Positions 1-6,964 of a stretch of DNA of 22,447 nucleotides are shown here, in pieces. The stretch's first letter is position 1; every line of letters begins with the position of its first letter. Origin of the DNA: an uncultured Bacilli bacterium (lineage in GTDB: Bacteria; Bacillota_I; Bacilli_A; RF39; UBA660). Position numbers and translations under genes: made by a program. The stretch is taken from positions 1 through 22,447 of the forward strand of contig CANRMZ010000003.1 of NCBI GenBank assembly GCA_947631885.1, in the 5' to 3' direction. The notes under the pieces are model-generated. The model worked only from the letters and a program-made list of their open reading frames with translations, did not search any database and had not been told where the DNA came from.

Positions 1-251
1 GCTATTAAATTATAGGAATTAACTGATAAAGCTAATGCTTCACCAGTCGAGTCAAAAATTGTTCCCCGGGATGCATATAATGTTTGCTTTTTCTCATTAC
101 GAGATGAAGCAAATTCTTTTAAGGTTTTTCCATCAACAAAAGTATCATTTGTTAAGGAAATATAAGAAAGCCTTGCTATTGCAAGGCATAAACATAGAGC
201 AACAATAATCATTATAATGGCATTAGCTTTTTTTGCTACTCTACTCTTCAT
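1..251 (-). CDS. pbpB: Class B penicillin-binding protein, N-terminal part (FtsI/PbpB-like), runs off the window
   Basis: Only the first 83 codons are present; the gene continues past base 1. The start reads MKSRVAKKANAII, followed by one hydrophobic segment (about residues 10-30), which fits a membrane anchor. Around residues 61-72 is RGTIFDSTGEALA, matching the RGxIxDRNGxxLA signature at the start of the class B PBP dimerisation domain. The transpeptidase domain lies outside the window. Class B PBPs of this locus crosslink septal peptidoglycan outside the membrane. The ATG lies 2 bases after the ftsL stop with no good ribosome site of its own, suggesting coupled translation. The order mraZ-rsmH-ftsL-pbp is the standard Gram-positive division cluster, so the assignment rests on both motif and context. 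Confidence 0.85.
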   Translation of the reverse strand, partial: MKSRVAKKANAIIMIIVALCLCLAIARLSYISLTNDTFVDGKTLKEFASSRNEKKQTLYASRGTIFDSTGEALALSVNSYNLI

Positions 252-253
252 AA

Positions 254-547
254 CTATTTAATAATTAAGATGTTAGTATTATCAAAAGAAAGGCCATAGT
301 TTTGTGCTACTTCTTGAATATTTTCAAGTGATGCAAGTTCATCAATTTGCATCTCTAAGCTTTCGTTTTCATCATTTTGAACTTCAATATTTCTTTTTAA
401 TTGTTCAATAGCAATATTTGACTTAGTTAAAGCAGCAGAAGTAAATACATTAACTGTAGGTATTAAAGCTATTAATAAAGCGATAACAAAATACATCATC
501 TTTTCTCCTTTTAAAAGCTTTAAACTTTTTCCTTTCTTTCTTGCCAT
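254..547 (-). CDS. ftsL: Cell division protein FtsL
   Basis: A 97-residue bitopic membrane protein: a basic N-terminus (MARKKGKSLKLLKGEK), one membrane helix at about residues 17-40, then a heptad-like region rich in Leu, Glu and Asn (about 45-75) that looks like a coiled coil. FtsL forms a complex with DivIC/FtsB and DivIB/FtsQ and helps activate septal wall synthesis. FtsL diverges strongly in sequence, so topology, size and position between rsmH and a class B PBP carry the call. An AAAGGAT ribosome site precedes the ATG at a suitable distance, and the start is one base beyond the rsmH stop. Confidence 0.85.
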   Translation of the reverse strand: MARKKGKSLKLLKGEKMMYFVIALLIALIPTVNVFTSAALTKSNIAIEQLKRNIEVQNDENESLEMQIDELASLENIQEVAQNYGLSFDNTNILIIK

Positions 548-548
548 C

Positions 549-1472
549 TTATATCCTTTCTATTACTCTTAGTTTAGCACTATGGCTTCTGGTATTTTCT
601 AAGAGTTCTTTATCACTAGGAAGTATTGGTTTAGTATTAACTAATTTTATTAAAGGTTTATATTCATCTGGTATTTCAGGAAGGCCTTTAACTAAATCAT
701 CTACTTCCGAATATTTCTTAAATATCTTTTTAACTATTTTGTCCTCTAAAGAATGAAATGTTATAACACATATCCTTCCTTTAGATTTTAACATATTTAT
801 TGCATCAGGTAATACTTTTTCTAATACTTCAAGTTCACTATTAACTTCAATTCTAAGAGCTTGGAATATTTTTCTCTCGGGATGATTTTTAAAAAAGTAA
901 TTAGCTCCTGTAGCTTTCTTTATTACCTCTACTAGTTCCAATGTGGTATTAATATTATTTTTTTCTTTGATAATTTCTTTAGCAATTATTTTTGACATCT
1001 TCTCTTCGCCATATTGGAAGAAGATATCTGTAAGAGCTTCTTCACTATAGCTATCAATAATGCTTTTAGCAGTTTTACTACTTCTTTGATCCATTCGCAT
1101 ATCAAGAGGTCCATCATTCATAAAGGAAAAGCCTCTTGAGCTTTCATCAATCTGCGGTGATGAAAAGCCTAGATCAAAAATGATTCCGTCAACTTTATCT
1201 ATTCCCATGTCATCCAAAACCATTTTCATATTTACGAAGTTGTCATTAATAATTTTAAAATTATCACCAATTTCTTTTAAGGCTTCAGTACTTGTTTTAA
1301 CCGCATTTTCATCTTCATCAAAGCCATATAAGAATCCTTTAGGACATCTTTTTAATATTTCTTTAGAATGGCCAGCATAGCCTACTGTAGCATCGACATA
1401 TACGCCATCATCTTTAATAGATAAGTTATCTATTGCTTCGTTTTTTAAAACGCTATAGTGAAGTGGACACAT
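549..1472 (-). CDS. rsmH: 16S rRNA (cytosine(1402)-N(4))-methyltransferase RsmH
   Basis: S-adenosylmethionine-dependent methyltransferase that modifies C1402 of 16S rRNA in the 30S decoding centre. The SAM-binding motif appears as VDATVGYAGHS near the N-terminus; the family blocks FDLGFSSPQID and GFSFMNDGPLDMRMD follow, and the C-terminal part has VITFHSLEDKIVK and SHSAKLRVIERI. I start it at the ATG giving MCPLHYSVLKNEAID, which aligns with the family start (M-x-H-xSVLL-E). An ATG 33 bases upstream is in frame but would add 11 residues with no family match. This gives 307 residues, close to the usual ~310. The start lies inside the 3' end of mraZ (about 20 bases overlap). Confidence 0.95.
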   Translation of the reverse strand: MCPLHYSVLKNEAIDNLSIKDDGVYVDATVGYAGHSKEILKRCPKGFLYGFDEDENAVKTSTEALKEIGDNFKIINDNFVNMKMVLDDMGIDKVDGIIFDLGFSSPQIDESSRGFSFMNDGPLDMRMDQRSSKTAKSIIDSYSEEALTDIFFQYGEEKMSKIIAKEIIKEKNNINTTLELVEVIKKATGANYFFKNHPERKIFQALRIEVNSELEVLEKVLPDAINMLKSKGRICVITFHSLEDKIVKKIFKKYSEVDDLVKGLPEIPDEYKPLIKLVNTKPILPSDKELLENTRSHSAKLRVIERI

Positions 1473-1890
1473 CGAATAAGGTCTCGGCAATGTCTTCCAT
1501 TGCATCTGTACTTTCTTCTAAGAATTTATTAAATAAAGATTCATCCCAAATTTCAAGTCGGTTATTCACGCCGATTATAACACATTCTTTCGTTAAACCG
1601 GCGTAACTAACCAATGGGGAGGTAATGTTAATCCGACCGTTTTTGTCGAATTCACAAACAGTAGCACCAGAATATAGGTTCCGCAAAAAGGTACGAGCAT
1701 CCTTTTTGTTAAATGGTAATTCACTTAGCTTCTCTACTAGTTTATTCCATTCAGTCATGGAATAAGCGTATAAACACTTTTCAAGTCCTCTGGTTATAAC
1801 AAATGACTCGCCAAGCTCTACGCGGTATTTAGTAGGAATAACTAAGCGGCCTTTATCATCAATGTTATGATGAAATTCGCCCATTAGCAT
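1453..1890 (-). CDS. mraZ: Transcriptional regulator MraZ
   Basis: DNA-binding protein with two AbrB-like (SpoVT/AbrB) half domains, each with the DxxGR signature: DDKGRLVIP near the N-terminus and DKNGRINITSP in the middle. The family forms rings that bind repeated boxes upstream of mraZ and regulate the dcw cluster. I choose the start at MLMGEFHHNIDDKGR, matching the typical MFMGEYxHxID start and giving 145 residues. The longer in-frame ATG at 1923 would place coding sequence across the operator. The GGGGGAT just upstream could serve as ribosome site and is also part of the last operator repeat. The 3' end overlaps rsmH. Confidence 0.95.
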   Translation of the reverse strand: MLMGEFHHNIDDKGRLVIPTKYRVELGESFVITRGLEKCLYAYSMTEWNKLVEKLSELPFNKKDARTFLRNLYSGATVCEFDKNGRINITSPLVSYAGLTKECVIIGVNNRLEIWDESLFNKFLEESTDAMEDIAETLFDVSTSL

Positions 1891-1899
1891 TTTTATCCC

Positions 1900-1932
1900 C
1901 CACTTTCTTCCACAGTGTACCACTGTCTACCA
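1900..1932 (-). promoter_or_regulatory. MraZ operator: four TGG boxes at exact 10-bp spacing
   Basis: On the minus strand, directly upstream of mraZ, TGG occurs four times with a spacing of exactly 10 bases (first bases at 1932, 1922, 1912 and 1902). The boxes read TGGTAGACAG, TGGTACACTG, TGGAAGAAAG and TGGGGGATAA. MraZ proteins of several bacteria are known to bind repeats of this kind (TGG/GTGG boxes, one helical turn apart) before their own gene. The last box contains the presumed ribosome site, so bound MraZ would cover both the leader and the start region. Confidence 0.8.
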
Positions 1933-1934
1933 TC

Positions 1935-1963
1935 ATAATACTACAAAGCAAAAAAAAAGTAAA
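1935..1963 (-). promoter_or_regulatory. Candidate sigma-A promoter of the mraZ division cluster
   Basis: On the minus strand, TTTACT (1963-1958) and TATTAT (1940-1935) are 17 bases apart; they match the -35 and -10 consensus at 4 and 5 of 6 positions. The site sits immediately upstream of the MraZ boxes, where the promoter is expected. The surrounding T-rich sequence makes chance matches possible. Confidence 0.45.
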
Positions 1964-2019
1964 TAAATATTTACTCTTTTATCCCATTTTTCTTAATTAT
2001 TTACACAAAGCAAAGGAAA

Positions 2020-2211
2020 TTATTTTTCCTCTTTACTTGCAACAGCAATAACTTCTTTTCCAGCATAGTTACCACATTTTATACAAGCTCTATGAGGACG
2101 AATAGTTGCACCACACTTAGGACATTTTGTAAGTGTTGGAGCAGTCTTCTTTAAATGAGTTCTTCTCATTCTTTTTTTAGTTTTACTAGTTCTTCTAAAT
2201 GGAACAGCCAT
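2020..2211 (-). CDS. rpmF: 50S ribosomal protein L32
   Basis: A 63-residue, strongly basic protein starting MAVPFRRTSKTKKRMRRTH, the L32 signature. It has a zinc ribbon of two cysteine pairs (CPKC and CIKC) about 13 residues apart. Component of the large ribosomal subunit. An in-frame ATG four codons upstream lies inside the yceD stop region and gives residues not found in L32, so I use the MAVP start. The ATG is one base beyond the yceD stop. The yceD-rpmF pairing is conserved across bacteria. Confidence 0.97.
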   Translation of the reverse strand: MAVPFRRTSKTKKRMRRTHLKKTAPTLTKCPKCGATIRPHRACIKCGNYAGKEVIAVASKEEK

Positions 2212-2212
2212 T

Positions 2213-2674
2213 TCATTCACCACCTTCGTTATATTCAGTTAATTTTTGTAAACGAGGATCTATTTCTTTTTTTACCTCATCTTCATTTATAACTTGCCAA
2301 TTATCACCTTTTAAATTATCAGCATCACTTTTGGTATATCTAATTGGGACTTCCAATACAATATTTTGCCACAAAAGTTCCATAATATCAAGTGTATTTT
2401 GATTATTTTGCACTTCATCAAGTACTTCATCAATATCAAAATCTAGGTTATATGGGATTTTCTCAAGGGTAACGCTATCCGGTAAATACATTATACCATG
2501 AACTTGAAGTCTAACAACTACTTCATCGACTTCATTTTGGCTAACATAGCCTTTAACATGAATATCATCTAAAGATAATATGCTAGTATTTTGATAATAT
2601 TCCTCGGGAAAGTTTATATTACTATCAATTTCTATTTTATCTTTATAACTAAGTTCCGCTAAATTAATTATCAT
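2213..2674 (-). CDS. yceD: DUF177/YceD family protein (23S rRNA accumulation)
   Basis: A 153-residue acidic protein of the DUF177 family, recognised from its place directly before rpmF, its size, and the central VDEVVVRLQVHGIMYLPDS segment followed by an acidic linker, which corresponds to the family core (xVxGxLxLPC...). Here the usual Cys pair is absent, as happens in some members. Members are linked to 23S rRNA or large-subunit accumulation. A strong AAGGAGG lies 4 bases before the ATG. It begins 11 bases after the mutL stop and is probably co-transcribed with it. Confidence 0.85.
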   Translation of the reverse strand: MIINLAELSYKDKIEIDSNINFPEEYYQNTSILSLDDIHVKGYVSQNEVDEVVVRLQVHGIMYLPDSVTLEKIPYNLDFDIDEVLDEVQNNQNTLDIMELLWQNIVLEVPIRYTKSDADNLKGDNWQVINEDEVKKEIDPRLQKLTEYNEGGE

Positions 2675-2685
2675 AAATCCTCCTT

Positions 2686-4422
2686 CTAATTCATAACTCT
2701 TTTAAACATTTTTTCTAAATCATAGATGGTAAATTTAATAATCGTTGGCCTTCCATGAGGACAATTATATGGATTATCACATTTAACTAGTTCATCTAAT
2801 ATATACTCTATCTCGGTCATAGATATATGCATATTGGCTTTAATGCTCATTTTACAGGCTAAAGTTATGGCTATCTTTTCTTCGAATTTAACGCGGTCAA
2901 ACTTCTTATCTAGGCCTATAATAAGTTCAATAATTCGGCGAATACTTTCTTCTTCATAGCCCTCTTTAAGCCAAGTTGGATGAGCTTTAACAATAATAGT
3001 ATTGATGCCAAATTCTTCAAAATCAACATTTAAACTTTCAAGAATGTCTCTTTTTTCCATAAGGCTTATAAAATCAGATGGTGAAAGCTCAATAGTCATT
3101 GGAATTAATAAAGGCACTTTACTAACATCTTTTTCTCTGAGCTTTTTCATATACCTTTCATAGTTTATTCTTTCATAAGCAGCATGTTGATCAAGAAGAT
3201 ATATCCCCTCTTCATTTTCGGCAATAATATAAGTTCCTAAAGCAAGACCTACAGGATATAATTTTAGACTCTTAAGCTCTTTATTATGAATAACCTCTTC
3301 CTTACGAAAATCCATAAATATTTGCTCGTTTATAACCGGTTTTTCTTCTTTTTCTAAAACACTATTCTCTTCTTCTTTATTTTCGATAACTTCATCAAAT
3401 GGCGTTAATTCTTTTTCTTCAGCTGGTTTTACAATAAGAAGATTATCATATAAAGCTTTTTTAATAGTATCGGTAATTAAAGAAGATAAATCTTTTATTT
3501 TAGATATTTTAACATCTTGCTTAGTAGGATGAATATTAACATCAATAATCGTTGGGTCAGTTTCAATGCAAAGTACAACAACCGGATATTTATCTACGGG
3601 TTTATATGTATAATACGCATCATTAATAGCGTTATTGATATCATTGTTTTTAACAATTCTACCATTTAATATGGTAATCATACTGTTGCGATTAGATCTT
3701 AGGATATGGGGGTTACATGCATAACCTGAGATTATAAAGTCATCATTCTCATTTTTAAACTCTAGTAAGTTTTTGGAAATATCCATACCATATATTTCAT
3801 GAATCGTCTTTTTTAAATTGCCTGAGCCACTTGTTTTAACGATAACTTTTTCATTATTAGTCAAAGTAAAAGCAATATCGGGTTTAGATAGACTAAGCCT
3901 TTCAATAAATGATGTACAACCAGCAAGTTCTGTAGACTCAGACTTTAAGTATTTTAACCTAGCAGGAGTATTATAAAAGATATTACTTACTTCTATATCC
4001 GTTCCCTTTTTCTCAGGGCACTCTTTCTCCTCCAGGATTGTTCCACCTTTAATATGAATATAACTAGATTCTTTACCATTATAGGTAGCAAGTTTAACTT
4101 CTGCAACTGCGGCAATGGAAGCTAAAGCCTCGCCTCTAAAGCCTAAAGTATCAATAAAATATAAATCTTCTTCTTTATATAGTTTAGATGTAGCATGTCT
4201 TAGAAAGCAGCTTTTAGCATCTTCCCTATCCATTCCGGATCCATCATCCATTACTTCAATAGATTCTAAGCCTGAATTAACTAAATTAACGGTTATATTT
4301 TTACTTCCAGCATCAATAGAGTTTTCCACAAGTTCTTTTACAACGGAAGATATTTTTTCAATTACTTCACCCGCGGCTATCTTATTTGCTAAAAGCTCAC
4401 TCATTACTCTTATTTTACTCAT
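2686..4422 (-). CDS. mutL: DNA mismatch repair protein MutL
   Basis: 578 residues in two parts. The N-terminal GHKL ATPase has LVENSIDAG (motif I, near residue 33), DDGSGM (motif II) and FRGEALASIAAVA (motif III). After a linker rich in Glu and Lys, the C-terminal dimerisation and nuclease domain carries DQHAAYERINYE near residue 409 (the DQHAx2Ex4E metal site), ACKMSIK, and CPHGRPT near residue 552. These mark an endonuclease-type MutL that nicks DNA during methyl-independent mismatch repair. The start MSKIRVMSELLANKIAAGEV is typical. It overlaps the yqeH stop by 8 bases. MutS is not in this window. Confidence 0.97.
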   Translation of the reverse strand: MSKIRVMSELLANKIAAGEVIEKISSVVKELVENSIDAGSKNITVNLVNSGLESIEVMDDGSGMDREDAKSCFLRHATSKLYKEEDLYFIDTLGFRGEALASIAAVAEVKLATYNGKESSYIHIKGGTILEEKECPEKKGTDIEVSNIFYNTPARLKYLKSESTELAGCTSFIERLSLSKPDIAFTLTNNEKVIVKTSGSGNLKKTIHEIYGMDISKNLLEFKNENDDFIISGYACNPHILRSNRNSMITILNGRIVKNNDINNAINDAYYTYKPVDKYPVVVLCIETDPTIIDVNIHPTKQDVKISKIKDLSSLITDTIKKALYDNLLIVKPAEEKELTPFDEVIENKEEENSVLEKEEKPVINEQIFMDFRKEEVIHNKELKSLKLYPVGLALGTYIIAENEEGIYLLDQHAAYERINYERYMKKLREKDVSKVPLLIPMTIELSPSDFISLMEKRDILESLNVDFEEFGINTIIVKAHPTWLKEGYEEESIRRIIELIIGLDKKFDRVKFEEKIAITLACKMSIKANMHISMTEIEYILDELVKCDNPYNCPHGRPTIIKFTIYDLEKMFKRVMN

Positions 4423-5323
4423 GATAACTCACTACGCTTTCTCTTATCTCATAATCTTTAAGATTTGTCATAATCCTAGTTTCATTTTTAAAATATATAA
4501 ATCCTAAAGATGGAATAACTATTTCACTTTTTTCGGGCATAATTATTTCTTGATAAACATTATTATCTTTCTTAGACTTTACTTTAATATCATCATGAAG
4601 ATATAAAGTCATAAAAGATTTATCAGATGTTTTTATGGCAAAATTATCAATAAATAAACTATAGCCTTCATTTAAAGTAACTGTCTTAGGTACAATTTTC
4701 TTTTTAAATATCAATTCTTTCACAGGATAAACTTCATTAAAGCCCGGAGCATCATAGACTTTTATATTTTCATAATTAAGACAGATAAAATCTACTGTCG
4801 TATTTTTATATTCTGATACAGTTAAATTTTTATTAAATAAATAATTTATTAAACTCGATTTACCAGATGACGTAGGACCTGAAAATAGTACTTCACCATA
4901 TTCTTGGCATAAATTCATAATGTCATTTTTGCCAAAGCCATTTTCTTTAGAAAAAAGAATTACCTCATCTACATTATAAATCTTCTTAATATTATCTATT
5001 AAGATAGAATATTTTAGATTAGTGGGCAGAATATCAACCTTAGTTATAACTAGAACTTTATCGTTTGTTATCTTGTTATAAATATCTATTACTTTACTAT
5101 TTAGATTTAAAATATCCGTTAAAAAGAAAGTAAAAACACCTTTTTTATTTATTTTATTAAGAATATCCTCATCACTTATGACATTTTCATTTTGAATATT
5201 TTCATGATAATTTAATAATTTAAAACATCTTAAACAGTATTTAGCATCTTTCTTGGGAGCATAGCCCTTTTTATCTTTATCTTCATATTGAAGTCTAACC
5301 CCACAGCCAATACACTTACTCAT
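4415..5323 (-). CDS. yqeH: YqeH-type circularly permuted ribosome-assembly GTPase
   Basis: 302 residues. An N-terminal zinc finger (Cys4, Cys7, Cys30, Cys33) precedes a GTPase with permuted motif order: TKVD (G4, near residue 93) comes before GPTSSGKSS (G1 P-loop, near 146) and DAPG (G3, near 193). This order is diagnostic of the YqeH/YlqF/YjeQ type. YqeH is known to act in 30S subunit maturation. The protein is shorter than the ~366 residues of the Bacillus subtilis form, mainly at the C-terminus. It overlaps yqeG by 8 bases upstream and mutL by 8 bases downstream, indicating a coupled operon. Confidence 0.93.
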   Translation of the reverse strand: MSKCIGCGVRLQYEDKDKKGYAPKKDAKYCLRCFKLLNYHENIQNENVISDEDILNKINKKGVFTFFLTDILNLNSKVIDIYNKITNDKVLVITKVDILPTNLKYSILIDNIKKIYNVDEVILFSKENGFGKNDIMNLCQEYGEVLFSGPTSSGKSSLINYLFNKNLTVSEYKNTTVDFICLNYENIKVYDAPGFNEVYPVKELIFKKKIVPKTVTLNEGYSLFIDNFAIKTSDKSFMTLYLHDDIKVKSKKDNNVYQEIIMPEKSEIVIPSLGFIYFKNETRIMTNLKDYEIRESVVSYHE

Positions 5324-5834
5324 AATACTTGCCTTTTTCTAGTATTGATTTTTTAGCTAAACTCTTTAAAATAAATCTTTCAAAAAAGCGATTAAATCTT
5401 GTCCAAATTGGTTCTTTAGTTCCAATAGAATTTACTAAAATACTTAAGCAATCATTACGATTAGCTCCCCATATATCAGTCATGATTTGATCCCCGATAC
5501 AAGCCATTTCCTCGGGTTTAAATTTATATAAACGCATTATCTTAAGATATTTTGTCTTAAAGGGTTTACGAGATGAATAAGCTACATCAACATTTAATAT
5601 TTCTTTAAAAGGAGTAAGTCTTTTCTTAGATGCATTGCTTAAGATTATAACTTTAAAATCTGATGATAGTAAATGGAATAATTCTTTTAAATCTTGAGAT
5701 GGTGTATCTTCCGTATATGGAGCTACTGTATTATCTAGATCAAATAGCAAACATTTTATTCCTCTTTTTTTAAGTTTTTTATAATCAATTGTATATATAC
5801 TCTTTTGATACATGTCTGGCACGAACTTATCCAT
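5316..5834 (-). CDS. yqeG: YqeG family HAD IIIA-type phosphatase
   Basis: About 172 residues. HAD motif I is LLFDLDNTVAPY, with the nucleophile and acid/base aspartates; motif II is VIILSNAS; motif III is the Lys in SSRKPFK; motif IV is CIGDQIMTDIWGAN. The physiological substrate of YqeG is not settled. I start at MDKFVPDMYQKSIY because it aligns with the family start (xFxPDxYxxSI) and GGTGAT lies just upstream. Two earlier in-frame ATGs (5846 and 5861) lack a ribosome site. yqeG and yqeH adjacency is conserved in Bacilli. It starts only about 37 bases after the dinD terminator. Confidence 0.9.
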   Translation of the reverse strand: MDKFVPDMYQKSIYTIDYKKLKKRGIKCLLFDLDNTVAPYTEDTPSQDLKELFHLLSSDFKVIILSNASKKRLTPFKEILNVDVAYSSRKPFKTKYLKIMRLYKFKPEEMACIGDQIMTDIWGANRNDCLSILVNSIGTKEPIWTRFNRFFERFILKSLAKKSILEKGKYYE

Positions 5835-5870
5835 ATCAATCACCATATTTAATTTTAACATGGATGGCCC

Positions 5871-5907
5871 AAAAAAAGAATAGATAACTCAAATGAATTA
5901 TCTATTC
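5871..5907 (-). terminator. Rho-independent terminator of dinD
   Basis: On the minus strand a perfect 10-bp stem (GAATAGATAA pairing with TTATCTATTC) with a 10-base loop is followed directly by seven T residues. It lies about 55 bases after the dinD stop and just before yqeG. The AT-rich stem is compensated by its length and perfect T-run. Confidence 0.8.
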
Positions 5908-5912
5908 CCTAC

Positions 5913-5936
5913 CATTTTCCCCAAGTGGGGAAAATG
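5913..5936. repeat. Perfect 24-base inverted repeat between the dinD stop and its terminator
   Basis: Arms CATTTTCCCC and GGGGAAAATG are perfectly complementary around the loop AAGT. On the plus strand it is followed by a short run of T (TTTTATC), on the minus strand by GTAGGG, so it is not a clear terminator in the minus direction. It could be an additional 3'-end stabilising hairpin of the dinD transcript, a weak plus-strand terminator, or a protein-binding palindrome; the sequence does not decide. Confidence 0.7.
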
Positions 5937-5961
5937 TTTTATCAGCCTGTTTCCAAATTTT

Positions 5962-6798
5962 TTAAAAGTTCTGTTTTATCTTTCTTACTTCTTGCATTCT
6001 TTCACTTTCTAATTCTTTAAGGCTCTTTTTAGGCGTTGGTAAATTTTCAGGTAAGGTTCCTCCATTTTTCTTTATGGCCTCTCGCACATTTTTGCCAACA
6101 CTATAATGCGCTATATTAGCATCATTTTCTGAATTAATATTTTCTCTTTTTAACTTTTCTTCTGTTTGCGTAATTCTAAACAAATTAGCAGCAAGCTCAA
6201 CACTTCCCATATTATCTAATATATCTTCACGATATTTTAATCCTTTCCTTTTAGCAATATCATTTGCAGTTTCACCATTGTATAAGCCCTTATATCCTTC
6301 GTTATGAAATTTAGCAAAGTTTTTAACCCCGGCATTTTTAGCTGCGATATTTAAAGAATAATTTCCCTTGCGTGTTAAATTCCTTTGATAAAATCTTTTA
6401 TCATCTTCACTTAACAGACTATATTCTTTTTCACTTATTTCTTGTTTTCTGGTTTGAATAGCAAAGTATGATTGTCCTAAGGCAACAATTTCTTTGCTAG
6501 GATCAGAATTTTGCACTATTAAATAGCATATATACCTTGATAGCTTGTAATTACTAATGTTTTCTTGTTTCCCTTTACCATTTTTTATTGGGGTGTCGAC
6601 TTCGACAACCCAATAATTTTTATCAGAATTACTATTATTTGCAGAAACAATGGCTTTATCTATTACTTTCTTAAAGTTTCTCCAGTTTTTATAATCTAAC
6701 GCTTTTTGCAATTCACGAGCGTACCAGTATTCATTCCCATATTCGTCAATATGTTTTATATTTTCAAATATTGATGTGGTTTTTTCTAATTCATTCAT
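5962..6798 (-). CDS. dinD: DNA damage-inducible protein D (DinD)
   Basis: 278 residues, similar over the whole length to DinD of Escherichia coli. Recognisable blocks are YICYLIVQNSDPSKE, ALGQSYFAIQTRKQE, GYKGLYNGETA, SVELAANLFRITQTEEKL, NVREAIKKNGGTLPE and LPTPKKSLKELE. The N-terminal ~100 residues resemble a BRO-N-type DNA-binding domain. E. coli DinD is SOS-induced and reported to inhibit RecA filament activities; whether that holds here is unknown. The start MNELEKTTSIFENIKH is chosen because AGGAGG sits 7 bases upstream; the longer frame from 6828 would run through that site. It stands alone between two operons, each bounded by a terminator, and its family is sporadic among bacteria, compatible with acquisition by transfer. 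Confidence 0.93.
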   Translation of the reverse strand: MNELEKTTSIFENIKHIDEYGNEYWYARELQKALDYKNWRNFKKVIDKAIVSANNSNSDKNYWVVEVDTPIKNGKGKQENISNYKLSRYICYLIVQNSDPSKEIVALGQSYFAIQTRKQEISEKEYSLLSEDDKRFYQRNLTRKGNYSLNIAAKNAGVKNFAKFHNEGYKGLYNGETANDIAKRKGLKYREDILDNMGSVELAANLFRITQTEEKLKRENINSENDANIAHYSVGKNVREAIKKNGGTLPENLPTPKKSLKELESERMQEVRKIKQNF

Positions 6799-6826
6799 TT
6801 TGCATCCTCCTTTTATCAAAAATAAC

Positions 6827-6857
6827 AAAGGGATATAAAAGCCAAAACTATCCCCTT
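6827..6857 (-). promoter_or_regulatory. Imperfect hairpin in the dinD leader
   Basis: AAAGGGATA (6827-6835) can pair with TATCCCCTT (6849-6857) apart from one bulged C, around a 13-base loop. It sits about 30 bases upstream of the dinD start codon and would be in the 5' leader or at the promoter. I see no Bacillus-type LexA box (CGAACnnnnGTTCG) in 6799-6964. Confidence 0.4.
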
Positions 6858-6934
6858 ATATAAATATACATTACGAAAAAAGAAGAAATTTCCTTTATTT
6901 TTTATCAAAAATTTCAAAATAAATACTAAATAAC

Positions 6935-6961
6935 GTAAAAACATGTCAAGTCTGACATGTT
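6935..6961 (-). terminator. Terminator of the dnaE-polC-DHHW-MBOAT operon
   Basis: Three bases after the MBOAT stop, the minus strand has a 9-bp perfect stem (AACATGTCA with TGACATGTT, loop GACT) running into a T-rich tract (TTT after the stem, then ACG). The stem is AT-rich and the T-run short, so strength is uncertain. The same palindrome could also act as a binding site upstream of dinD. Confidence 0.6.
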
Positions 6962-6964
6962 CAT

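Noticed and set aside
1891..1923. Longer mraZ start at 1923
   Set aside because: It would run through the operator repeats, and MLMGEF at 1890 matches the family start.
2016..2040. Terminator after rpmF (AGGAAA / TTTCCT stem overlapping the stop)
   Set aside because: The 6-bp stem is weak, includes the stop codon in its loop, and no real T-run follows.
6940..6961. LexA/SOS operator upstream of dinD
   Set aside because: The palindrome AACATGTCA/TGACATGTT does not match the Bacillus LexA box, lies over 130 bases from dinD, and fits a terminator of the MBOAT gene better.
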